Source: Daphnia carinata
Lineage: Eukaryota; Arthropoda; Branchiopoda; Diplostraca; Daphniidae
Reading direction: 5' to 3'
Length of the DNA: 25,616 nt
Assembly: GCF_022539665.2 (NCBI RefSeq)
Contig: NW_026712539.1
Coordinates: 1 to 25,616, forward strand
Of the stretch, positions 7,301 to 15,200 are shown in pieces. Position 1 is the first letter of the stretch. Each line of letters opens with the position of its first letter. The position numbers and the translations under genes are program-made. The notes beneath the pieces were generated by a model. That model searched no databases. It was not told the origin of the DNA and saw nothing but the letters and a program-made list of their open reading frames with translations.

Positions 7301-8375
7301 ATCCTGTGTTGCCTAAATCGCTGGTTTTGAATGCGAAGATGTGCTGGTTCGCCAAGAGCAGGTTGCGCAAACTGTTCTTGACGTCTTCAGCGACATCTGG
7401 CAGGGCAGCTTCGAGAACGGCAGGGTGAAAGATAGGGGATTCGGTGGAGCAGGATGCCACGTAGGTACGTGGTTTGATAGTCACGTGCCCTAGAGTGGTG
7501 TAACGAGGCAGGTTGATGGTGCAGTTGGTCTCGTTGATTAACATGATGCGGAACAATCCATTCTTCAACGGCGTCGAGACGAAAGGATCCAATCGGAGTC
7601 CGGGGGGTAGACGGGAGTCTTTGACGAAGAAACAGGCATTGTCGAGAGATAGCTTGAAGTCACTATTCTCGCTCTCCACCACGCATGCGGATGATGGAGG
7701 TACTTTAATTCGATGGGCCGCCATCATGGTCGGCTGGTCTTCGGTCTGGAGCTGATCAGACTCCTTCACACGGTAGACGCGCCTTTCACGACCGTCGATC
7801 ACGAACTTATGTTTATAAAGAGCGTCTAAACCTAGAACGCAATCTTCCATAATCCCTTGAACGACGATGAACTCTTGCTGGAAGGGTTCACGGGGCCTCT
7901 CGTCCTCGACGAGAAGGGTTAATATTACTGTTCCCTGGCAGATCAGGGGCCTGTTGTTAATGTCAAAGAGGTCGACGGCTACCTCCTTTGAATGCTCCAT
8001 ATTGGTTCCTCGCTTCTGGAGTTTGTCGAAAAGTGTACTGCTGACGAGACTCTTTCCTGCTCCGCTATCCACTAGTGCTCGGAATGAGCAGTGTCCTGCG
8101 TATAGGTTAAGTCTTGGGGTGGCTGGGGTGTCGGATACGGCCTTGACGAATTGTTGGGGCTTAGGGTATCCACCGAGGGGCCCAACGTGCTGATCGGTGG
8201 CGACTAGTTTTCCGCCTTTGACCGCAGAATGCCCGGTCGAGCTGAGGGCGATCCTGCCGTATGCGATGGTGGTGGGGGTGGAGGATTTTTGATCGTGGGG
8301 CAGAAACTGTGGCGATGCCCCATTTCGTTGCAGCGGCTGCATTTGTCGTTTCGCTGAAGGTATCTGGCGATGCAA
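4380..8375 (-). CDS. pol: Pol polyprotein: protease, reverse transcriptase, RNase H, integrase
   Basis: Open frame of 1331 codons in the -1 frame relative to gag. The coordinate 8375 is a TTG, not a real start; translation most likely enters at the frameshift site near 8207. Residue numbers count from 8375. The aspartic protease active site DSGA is at 103-106. RT has catalytic D461 in STLDLASGY and YLDD at 523-526. RNase H has D674 (YTDAS) and D740 (SDHRPLQW). Integrase has a zinc-binding HX6H (882/889) with Cys at 919 and 922, a DDE core D950, D1011, E1047 (last spacing 35), and a GPY/F module at 1187-1189. The acidic, proline-rich tail has no recognisable chromodomain. Domain order is Ty3/Gypsy. 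It makes cDNA from element RNA and integrates it. All catalytic residues are present, so the product could be active. Confidence 0.95.
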   Translation of the reverse strand: MHRQIPSAKRQMQPLQRNGASPQFLPHDQKSSTPTTIAYGRIALSSTGHSAVKGGKLVATDQHVGPLGGYPKPQQFVKAVSDTPATPRLNLYAGHCSFRALVDSGAGKSLVSSTLFDKLQKRGTNMEHSKEVAVDLFDINNRPLICQGTVILTLLVEDERPREPFQQEFIVVQGIMEDCVLGLDALYKHKFVIDGRERRVYRVKESDQLQTEDQPTMMAAHRIKVPPSSACVVESENSDFKLSLDNACFFVKDSRLPPGLRLDPFVSTPLKNGLFRIMLINETNCTINLPRYTTLGHVTIKPRTYVASCSTESPIFHPAVLEAALPDVAEDVKNSLRNLLLANQHIFAFKTSDLGNTGLVKHVIDTQGQGPIRQRPYRASPRQKEVSKKIIEELLENDIIRPSLSPWAAPIVLVKKKTGDDRLCIDYRKLNSVTKKDSFPLPRIDDVLDLLHGQKCFSTLDLASGYWQIEMEEASKEKTAFIVENNLYEWNRLAFGLTNAPGTFQRLMNFVLQEEIGKTCLVYLDDIIVFSKTHAEHMENLGKVFALLEKANLRIKLSKCKFLARSVQYLGHVISAEGVAPDPAKVEALATYNRPQTVKELQSFLGLASYYRRFIKGFSTTAHPLLSQTKARPQDKIVWGPEEKKAFEFLKNCLTTEPILAYPDFTKEFLIYTDASDYGLGAVLSQLHEGKDQPIAYASRHLNKAEVNYSTIEKEAAAVIFGIKRFRHYLQDEPFVIISDHRPLQWLQTFKDETGRLGRWAIMLANLKYSIRYRPGRVHENADFLSRIPVNAVQTFPKTDDAMLIEQQQDALCNDIKKYLEDGVLSEENNTQIWVKEIDLYSISGGVLFRRNEPTSKKRRHFTQQQVVVPLNLRKPLLQEYHDSPISGHLAYQRTVLRLRDKYYWPMMLSDVKEYCLACASCALQRRSSLRAFLNPLDLASRPFEVLGMDFLGPIQPHSLQGNNHILVITDYFTKWVEVIPLPDQTALTTSRALMDKIILYHGPPRVIITDRGSNFTSELFSSLCDKLQIKHLKTTAYHPQTNGLTERFNKTVVEMLRKYMDRGFAKWEEMLGPVAFAYRNSVHSSTLETPYFLNHGRDPTMPIDQFLLAPATNIITPSDYKSQTMQRLHEAFLLVKENLAQAREQQRAQYDKRAKEYDFKAGDKVLIDVRTPMAGTSKKLIPRFAGPYRVIKVNSNQTVEIRECPGKQTQRVHVNRIKPLYESMIWKEEPTVDHADPRGPAPVANFTEELELPAPADEEHPDLDETDLIDFHGWSQPIEGIREEISAHEIVPASPILNPPLSLTPAMPPLPERHPGLRPRNVLRPPPNFE
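8170..8213 (-). promoter_or_regulatory. Gag-Pol -1 frameshift signal
   Basis: Read on minus: GGAAAAC at 8213-8207 with gag codons GAA AAC, immediately followed by the gag stop TAG (8206-8204). After a 6-nt spacer (TAGTCG) comes CCACCGA (8200-8194), which pairs perfectly with TCGGTGG (8176-8170) around a 17-nt loop. Slipping back one base at the heptamer enters the pol frame exactly. Slippery site, short spacer and stem-loop form the standard -1 frameshift architecture. The heptamer is non-canonical because its first three bases are GGA rather than identical. It is conserved in element 2. Confidence 0.7.
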
Positions 8376-10807
8376 TTCTCCGTTGTGTGACCTCCGTACG
8401 TGTTGTGGAATTCACACAACACCGCTGTCCTCCTGAACGCTTCGGGCTGCGATGCGATGGGGTCTTGTGATTTAGGTGCTTGGTGGGTTAGCTGGCGCTG
8501 CAGATCGGTAAGACGGTGTTGAAGCTCTAGGGTCTGGTCAGAAGCGTTTCTTTCGATTTTCGTATTGAGCTTTTCTAAAGCCTCCAGTACCCCTGCCAAC
8601 TCGGCGTTGCGGTTGCTTGGGATGTTAGGGGACGCATACGCAGCCTGAATGCGCACCCTCGCCTGGCCTTCTTCAATAGCCATTGCTGCCAACTCGGCTT
8701 TGTCGATTAATGTTTCGAAGGAATGAAACTCCTTGTGTTTCAGCCTGGGTTGGAGGTCGTATTGGAGGCCTTCGATAAATTTATCCATCATCATTTGTTC
8801 TCGAGATGCTGCAGTGGCAGCATCGAGGATACCTTCCATGGGGTACGCCTTGTAGAACGCCTTCCTTATGCGATTAGCGTAACGTCGCATGTTTTCCTCG
8901 GGTTCTCGCTTCATATTATGAAACTCTACACTCCTCTGTGACCTTGTTTCCGTGGAGTGAAAGAGTTTAAGGAGCCTTTCTTTGACGGCTGAGTAATCCT
9001 GGGAGCGGATGGGATTGTCCAGTTTGAAATTGTCGAATTCCTCAGCGGCTTCTCCGTAGAGTTTGGACCGCATGAGGCGGAGTTTCCTCGCCTCTTCGAA
9101 ATTGCCCAAGTCGAGAGTGGCCTCGAGGTGTGCCACCCAGTCATCGAACCGGCCGGATCGTTGCCTGTCGCAAAAGATGGCTACCGAGCCGAACGCCTGC
9201 ATGGCCTGTTCTTGCTGAGCCAACCTTATTTTGTCTTCGATGGTTATACTGGGCGCGATGGACGAGTGGGAGTGGCCCTGGTTTGGTGCGTACGTTGATT
9301 CTTGACCGCCTCTCCAGTGCTGGTGGGGTGGTCCGTCTACTGCCGATTGGGCGTTCAGGGGAGTTGATGCTACGATACCCTGGGGGAGGTACGTTCGTGG
9401 GGGTGGTGCTGGCGTTAGGTGTGACGTCGTGGCTTGAGTGTAGTTGGCACTGGGTCCCGTCTGTGTTACCGGCAGTGATGTGGCCCTGGGCAATTTCAGG
9501 TGCTCGTTTGTTGTTAGTTCCCCTGGTGCGGAGCAATCACCCTGTGTCATTCTGGTCCGAGATAAAGCGGTATTGACCGCAGTGTGGATCTCGACGCCTG
9601 CTTCTAGGAGTCGGGTCAATTCCTTTTCACACGTGTCCACGAAACTTTCCAGGCATCCCGTCGGACGTGAGTCCATTGTAGGGCTGTATGTCGGTAATAT
9701 CGGCGTAAATGATACCTTTCGGTTGGACGGTGTCTTGACTGATGAAGGGTCGGACAGGGCGTTAACAGGGGTCGGGTGTAGGGCGTGGTGGTGTTGCATA
9801 GTGGGGGATAAAATAGGGGTGCTTGTGGACGTTGGGGGGACGGTGTTTTCTCCTACGAGGTTGGCGGTGGTTGGTTTCGTTACGTGGCTCGTTTGTCCGC
9901 GCGTCAGTGGTTCGATGTTGTTGTACAACGTTCCTCGGAGGTCGGTGCCGGGGGAGTCGGCTTCCGAAATGTCGACAAGTTTCCCTTCGGCTACGTTGGG
10001 GGGTTGTTGTGGACTTGTCCTGATAGGGGGTGGAGGGGCTTCGTTTCCCGAGTCTGTTGAGAGGCTGTTGCTGTCGTACGATCCCGGTCGAATTGGTGTA
10101 TACCCCGTCCGCAGGTCTAAGAAATCGAACACTTCGGCGGGGGTAGCTAGGTATGGATGGAGCTCGAGTAGGGCTATTAATGCGGCTCTTGTCTGTTTAG
10201 GGTCCAACTGTCTCCGATGGTTGGCTTCCAAGTGGTGTTGGAGCTCGAAGATAAGTTCTTCCTCCGGGATGTTTTCTATGGGAGTCTTCCAATATCGACT
10301 GTGGAACGAATTCTTCGGGGCGTCGCCTGGTAGTAGTGAAGGGTCTTCCTCTTGTAAGAGAGTGATTGCCTGACGTAGCAATTCCCTCCGCTCTTCTTCG
10401 GTGTCCGACGCGTCTTTCAGTAGAGGCCGGGCGATGTCCAAAAGCCTGTTTTGTCTTAAAATGTTTAAGGTCTCTTCCCCGGTGCGGTCTTCGGGGATGT
10501 CCTGATGTTGGGTGGGCGCAGACGGCAGTGGGTGTGGGGTCTTGGGTCGGGCACCTAAACGTTCCCACGCAGCGTTGTTGGCGTGCTCTTGTATCTCTTG
10601 CGATGTGAAGTAGTCTGTTTCGGAGGGCGTGTCAGTCTTGCAACTCGCGACGAAATCGTTAAGTTGGTCTTCAATGTATCGTTCGTCCGTAGTGGTTTGA
10701 TTCCGGTCTGTAGTTCTCCTAAACGAGGGGAAGGTTTGGCGAAAGGATTTTCCCCAGCGTTTGAAGAGTGGAATCCTTTTCTCGAAGCTCGACTCTCCTT
10801 TTGACAT
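8204..10807 (-). CDS. gag: Gag polyprotein
   Basis: 867 codons from ATG 10807. The first 530 or so residues are a long hydrophilic, proline/threonine/serine-rich region without a recognised domain, unusually long for a retrotransposon Gag. Residues about 535-700 look like the retrotransposon capsid domain (FDDWVAHLEA at 554, YGEAAEEF, and the RxxxEFHNMKREPEENMRRY segment). A predicted helical region follows. The C terminus has two metal-binding patterns: CX2HX5HX4C at 798-812 and a classic CCHC zinc knuckle, C823-X2-C826-X4-H831-X4-C836, for RNA packaging. A run of six prolines and a basic tail end the protein. It is the structural protein of the virus-like particle. Pol overlaps its 3' end in the -1 frame. 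Confidence 0.9.
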   Translation of the reverse strand: MSKGESSFEKRIPLFKRWGKSFRQTFPSFRRTTDRNQTTTDERYIEDQLNDFVASCKTDTPSETDYFTSQEIQEHANNAAWERLGARPKTPHPLPSAPTQHQDIPEDRTGEETLNILRQNRLLDIARPLLKDASDTEEERRELLRQAITLLQEEDPSLLPGDAPKNSFHSRYWKTPIENIPEEELIFELQHHLEANHRRQLDPKQTRAALIALLELHPYLATPAEVFDFLDLRTGYTPIRPGSYDSNSLSTDSGNEAPPPPIRTSPQQPPNVAEGKLVDISEADSPGTDLRGTLYNNIEPLTRGQTSHVTKPTTANLVGENTVPPTSTSTPILSPTMQHHHALHPTPVNALSDPSSVKTPSNRKVSFTPILPTYSPTMDSRPTGCLESFVDTCEKELTRLLEAGVEIHTAVNTALSRTRMTQGDCSAPGELTTNEHLKLPRATSLPVTQTGPSANYTQATTSHLTPAPPPRTYLPQGIVASTPLNAQSAVDGPPHQHWRGGQESTYAPNQGHSHSSIAPSITIEDKIRLAQQEQAMQAFGSVAIFCDRQRSGRFDDWVAHLEATLDLGNFEEARKLRLMRSKLYGEAAEEFDNFKLDNPIRSQDYSAVKERLLKLFHSTETRSQRSVEFHNMKREPEENMRRYANRIRKAFYKAYPMEGILDAATAASREQMMMDKFIEGLQYDLQPRLKHKEFHSFETLIDKAELAAMAIEEGQARVRIQAAYASPNIPSNRNAELAGVLEALEKLNTKIERNASDQTLELQHRLTDLQRQLTHQAPKSQDPIASQPEAFRRTAVLCEFHNTYGGHTTENCIARYLQRNDKCSRCNEMGHRHSFCPTIKNPPPPPPSHTAGSPSARPGILRSKAEN

Positions 10808-10917
10808 ATCTTCGGGTGTTGTAGGGGAGTCGTTCGGCAGTTGAGGGTTCTCCTGGCTTTCGACGGAATGTCCCTACGGGGGGTAGGCGGAATTTCGTGA
10901 GTCTGCGGGGGGCTTCC

Positions 10918-11076
10918 GGGAGTTAGCGTGAGTCGGCGTGACTATCGTGAGTCGGCGTGACTATCGGGAGTCGGCGTGAGTCGGCGTGACTCTTCTTCGG
11001 GAGTCAGCGTGAGTCGGCGTGACTATCGGGAGTTGGCGTGAGTCGGCGTGACTCTTCTTCGGGAGTCAGCGTGAGG
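10918..11076. repeat. Short repeat array in the leader (AGTCGGCGTGACT)
   Basis: Five exact copies of the 13-mer AGTCGGCGTGACT (starting 10931, 10950, 10979, 11012, 11041) plus variants such as AGTTAGCGTG and AGTCAGCGTG. Copies are joined by TATCG or CTTCTTCGGG spacers. Each 13-mer has short inverted arms (AGTC...GACT). In Drosophila gypsy a comparable position holds the Su(Hw) insulator repeats; the sequence here is different, so an insulator or protein-binding role is inference. Confidence 0.85.
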
Positions 11077-11302
11077 TCTTCGTGATGCGTTGCGGGGTGC
11101 ATGGGCGATGGGGCGTAGGTGGGGGTGGGGGGGGGGTTTCAATTTAGACGACCCGCGCGTTCAGTCACGCTTGGCGTTCAATACCCACCGCACGTTTCGT
11201 CTTAAGAGTCGCGTGCAATGCGTATCGTTCGCGGCACGTTCCAGAAGGGCAGATCGTTGGTAGCGGCACGGCGGTTTTAGCGGCGAGGTCACGGTTCGAC
11301 TT

Positions 11303-11313
11303 CGCTGCCACCA
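11303..11313 (-). other. Primer binding site, tRNA-Leu type
   Basis: Two bases inside the 5' LTR end, the minus strand reads TGGTGGCAGCG, complementary to a tRNA 3' end CGCTGCCACCA. This matches the acceptor end of metazoan tRNA-Leu(UAG/AAG) as I recall it. Complementarity to that tRNA breaks after 11 nt. The host tRNA set would settle the identity. Confidence 0.75.
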
Positions 11314-11545
11314 GATGCAATAATCGGATCCCAGTCACGTCTGACGCAACTGGGGGATTAAGGCACACACAATTACAATACTGACAACGGTCAGGTTAGT
11401 TTATTAACTTAATATTCTGGTCAGCGTTTTTGGTGCGTGGTACACAAATGGTGTTTGGTTAAGATCCGCCAGCCAGTCACGTCGGCTGCACGGATATGAA
11501 ATGATCTACGGTTAGAAAAGCTAGGAAGGATAGGGTGCGGGAAAT

Positions 11546-11562
11546 ACTTACAGGGGAGCCAT
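11546..11562 (-). CDS. LTR leader exon: first AUG plus splice donor
   Basis: Minus strand ATG at 11562-11560 sits in a strong context (CGCACCATGG). I find no other ATG between the predicted RNA start (about 11927) and it. Unspliced, it encodes four codons then TAA. The CTGTAAGTAT sequence at 11553-11544 is a consensus splice donor (intron from 11551), cutting after the second base of the fourth codon (CTN, always Leu). The phase matches the acceptor at 2109 in front of the fourth ORF. The inferred role is the translation start of a spliced accessory mRNA. Identical copies occur in the other LTRs but would not be upstream of genes there. Confidence 0.5.
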
Positions 11563-11926
11563 GGTGCGTATGGAGGTGGAGATGTTACGACGCGACTTCG
11601 GGCGGGGCAGCGTCGGAAGCACGGCAGCGGGCAGCGTCGGAAGCACGGCAGCGGGCAGCGTCGGGGGTACGGCGGCGGTGGCGTCGGAAGCACGACAGCG
11701 GTAAGGCAGCGTCTCGGTTGTTGACTTCACGGTAGGAGATTTTAAAGAACACGGTGGTGTGGTGCGCAACTAAAGTGTATTCTTCCTCGGGTAGGGCTAC
11801 ACAACACTTAACACTAGGCAGTGGTCGGCTTGGCACAAGGTAACTGCACACTTTAACAAAGTACGTCTAAAACGCTACACAAAACTATAAGAACTACACG
11901 GTGGCAGGTTGGAAGAAGACTAAAAA

Positions 11927-11962
11927 AACTGCAGGGCCCAGGCGTGGGTTTTATACCACGCC
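11927..11962 (-). promoter_or_regulatory. LTR core promoter: TATA box and initiator
   Basis: TATAAAA on minus at 11955-11949 and an arthropod-type CAGT initiator at 11931-11928, about 25 nt downstream. The TATA box sits in the 8-nt centre of a perfect 7-bp inverted repeat (GGCGTGG...CCACGCC, 11941-11962). Equivalent sites: 1046-1052 and 17476-17482. Confidence 0.75.
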
Positions 11963-12213
11963 TTGGCTTGATGATGCTAAAGTTAGCGTGGGTACGCTAC
12001 ACGTGGGGTAATAAAACAGAAAAATAGTGTCAAGAAGGGAAGCGAGGTCAACTGATAAGGCTGGTGTCGTTGACACCTCGGTTAAACGGAAGAAAGCAAT
12101 AAAAGAGAAATTTCAGTAAAAGGAGGTCAATGAGGGTGAAACACAACATGAACAAGTACGCCAAATACTTAACTAAATTTATTTTAACTTTACGTTTCGC
12201 TGGAGTCTTTACA

Positions 12214-12217
12214 ATAT
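12214..12217. other. Target-site duplication of element 1, right copy
   Basis: ATAT directly after the LTR end (CTTTACA), matching 410-413. The following TGAAACTCACTGTATC continues a normal satellite unit. Confidence 0.85.
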
Positions 12218-15200
12218 TGAAACTCACTGTATCACACTATATTCACATTGAATACACGTATATTTGATGCTGTTTGAATGTAGATCATGAAACTGATTCT
12301 ATAACACTATATTCACATTGAATACACGTACATTTGATGCTGTTTGATTGTAGATATTGAAACTCACTGTATCACACTATATTCACATTGAATACACGTA
12401 TATTTGATGCTGTTTGAATGTAGATCATGAAACTGCTTCTGTAACACTATATTCACATTGAATACACGTATATTTGATGCTGTTTGAATGTAGATATTGA
12501 TATTCACTGTATCACACTATATTCACATTGAATACACGTATATTTGATGCTGTTTGAATGTAGATATTGAAACTGGTTCTATAACACTATATTCACATTG
12601 AATACACGTATATTTGATGCTGTTTGAATGTAGATATTGAAACTCACTGTATCACACTATATTCACATTGAATACACGTATATTTGATACTGTTTGAATT
12701 TAGATCATGAAACTGATTCTATAACACTATATTCACATTGAATACACGTATATTTGATGCTGTTTGAATGTAGATCATGAAACTGATTCTATAACACTAT
12801 ATTCACATTGAATACACGTATATTTGATGCTGTTTGAATATAGATCATGAAACTGATTCTATAACACTATATTCACATTGAATACACGTATATTTGATGC
12901 TGTTTGAATAGATAGATCATGAAACTGATTCTATAACACTATATTCACATTGAATACACGTATATTTGATGCTGTTTGAATGTAGATATTGAAACTCACT
13001 GTATCACACTATATTCACATTGAATACACATATATTTGATACTGTTTGAATTTAGATCATGAAATGATTCTATAACACTATATTCACATTGAATACACGT
13101 ATATTTGATGCTGTTTGAATGTAGATATTGAAACTCACTGTATCACACTATATTCACATTGAATACACGTATATTTGATGCTGTTTGAATGTAGATCATG
13201 AAACTGATTCTATAACACTATATTCACATTGAATACACGTACATTTGATGCTGTTTGATTGTAGATATTGAAACTCACTGTATCACACTATATTCACATT
13301 GAATACACGTATATTTGATGCTGGTTGAATGTAGATCATGAAACTGCTTCTGTAACACTATATTCACATTGAATACACGTATATTTGATGCTGTTTGAAT
13401 GTAGATCATGAAACTGATTCTATAACACTATATTCACATTGAATACACGTTTATTTGATGCTGTTTGAATGTAGATATTGAAACTGATTCTATAACACTA
13501 TATTCACATTGAATACACGTATATTTGATGCTGTTTGAATGTAGATATTGAAACTCACTGTATCACACTATATTCACATTGAATACACGTATATTTGATG
13601 CTGTTTGAATGTAGATATTGAAACTCACTGTATCACACTATATTCACATTGAATACACGTATATTTGATGCTGTTTGAATGTAGATCATGAAACTGATTC
13701 TATAACACTATATTCACATTGAATACACGTACATTTGATGCTGTTTGATTGTAGATATTGAAACTCACTGTATCACACTATATTCACATTGAATACACGT
13801 ATATTTGATGCTGTTTGAATGTAGATCATGAAACTGCTTCTGTAACACTATATTCACATTGAATACACGTATATTTGATGCTGTTTGAATGTAGATATTG
13901 ATATTCACTGTATCACACTATATTCACATTGAATACACGTATATTTGATGCTGTTTGAATGTAGATATTGAAACTGGTTCTATAACACTATATTCACATT
14001 GAATACACGTATATTTGATGCTGTTTGAATGTAGATATTGAAACTCACTGTATCACACTATATTCACATTAAATACACGTATATTTTATACTGTTTGAAT
14101 TTAGATTATGAAACTGATTCTATAACACTATATTCACATTGAATACACGTATATTTGATGCTGTTTGAATGTAGATATTGAAACTCACTGTATCACACTA
14201 TATTCACATTGAATACACGTATATTTGATGCTGTTTGAATGTAGATATTGAAACTCACTGTATCACACTATATTCACATTGAATACACGTATATTTGATG
14301 CTGTTTGAATGTAGATCATGAAACTGATTCTATAATACTATATTCACATTGAATACACGTACATTTGATGCTGTTTGATTGTAGATATTGTATAACACTA
14401 TATTCACATTGAATACACGTATATTTGATGCTGTTTGAATGTAGATATTGAAACTCATTCTATCACACTATATTCACATTGAATACACGTATATTTGATA
14501 CTGTTTGAATCTAGATATTGAAACTCATTCTATAACACTATATTCACATTGAATACACGTATATTTGATGCTGTTTGAATGTAGATATTGAAACTCACTG
14601 TATCACACTATATTCACATTGAATACACGTATATTTGATGCTGTTTGAATGTAGATATGAAACTGATTCTATAACACTATATTCACATTGAATACACGTA
14701 TATTTGATGCTGTTTGAATGTAGATATTGAAACTCACTGTATCACACTATATTCACATTGAATACACGTATATTTGATGCTGTTTGAATGTAGATATGAA
14801 ACTGCTTCTATAACACTATATTCACATTGAATACACGTATATTTGATGCTGTTTGAATGTAGATATTGAAACTGATTCTATAACACTATATTCACATTGA
14901 ATACACGTATATTTGATGCTGTTTGAATGTAGATATTGAAACTCACTGTATCACACTATATTCACATTGAATACACGTATATTTGATGCTGTTTGAATGT
15001 AGATCATGAAACTGATTCTATAACACTATATTCACATTGAATACACGTATATTTGATGCTGTTTGAATGTAGATATTGAAACTCACTGTATCACACTATA
15101 TTCACATTGAATACACGTATATTTGATGCTGTTTGAATGTAGATATGAAACTGATTCTATAACACTATATTCACATTGAATACACGTATATTTGATGCTG

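Larger units (their letters stand above)
10808..11315 (-). other. Untranslated leader between 5' LTR and gag
   Basis: 508 nt with no convincing gene. Next to the LTR is the primer binding site. The middle holds a G-run (near 11120-11140 on plus), and the gag-proximal half holds the short repeat array at 10918-11076. Packaging and dimerisation signals are expected here in this element class but cannot be assigned by eye. Confidence 0.7.
414..12213 (-). mobile_element. Complete env-carrying Ty3/Gypsy LTR retrotransposon, element 1
   Basis: An 11,800-bp element read on the minus strand, bounded by LTRs of 898 bp (5', right) and 924 bp (3', left) with TG...CA ends and 4-bp duplications. It contains a primer binding site, leader, gag, pol, env, a fourth ORF and a polypurine tract, in that order. 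All four ORFs are open. Pol domain order (protease, RT, RNase H, integrase) places it in Ty3/Gypsy, Metaviridae. The two LTRs match closely apart from a 27-bp deletion and one base in an A-run, so insertion is recent on an evolutionary scale. The CCHC-bearing Gag, an Env without a visible furin-type site and the additional 3' ORF differ from classic Drosophila gypsy-type errantiviruses. The exact clade cannot be set without a tree. Confidence 0.95.
11316..12213 (-). repeat. 5' LTR of element 1 (898 bp)
   Basis: Same ends and content as the left LTR except that about 27 bp of the U3 repeat block are missing (near 12000) and the A-run near 11922-11928 is one base longer. It is the promoter LTR of element 1. 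The deletion must have occurred after insertion or by recombination, because reverse transcription makes both LTRs identical. Confidence 0.95.

Noticed and set aside
8373-8375. Independent pol start at 8375
   Set aside because: The codon is TTG inside the gag zinc-finger coding region. A frameshift signal at the gag stop explains pol expression better.
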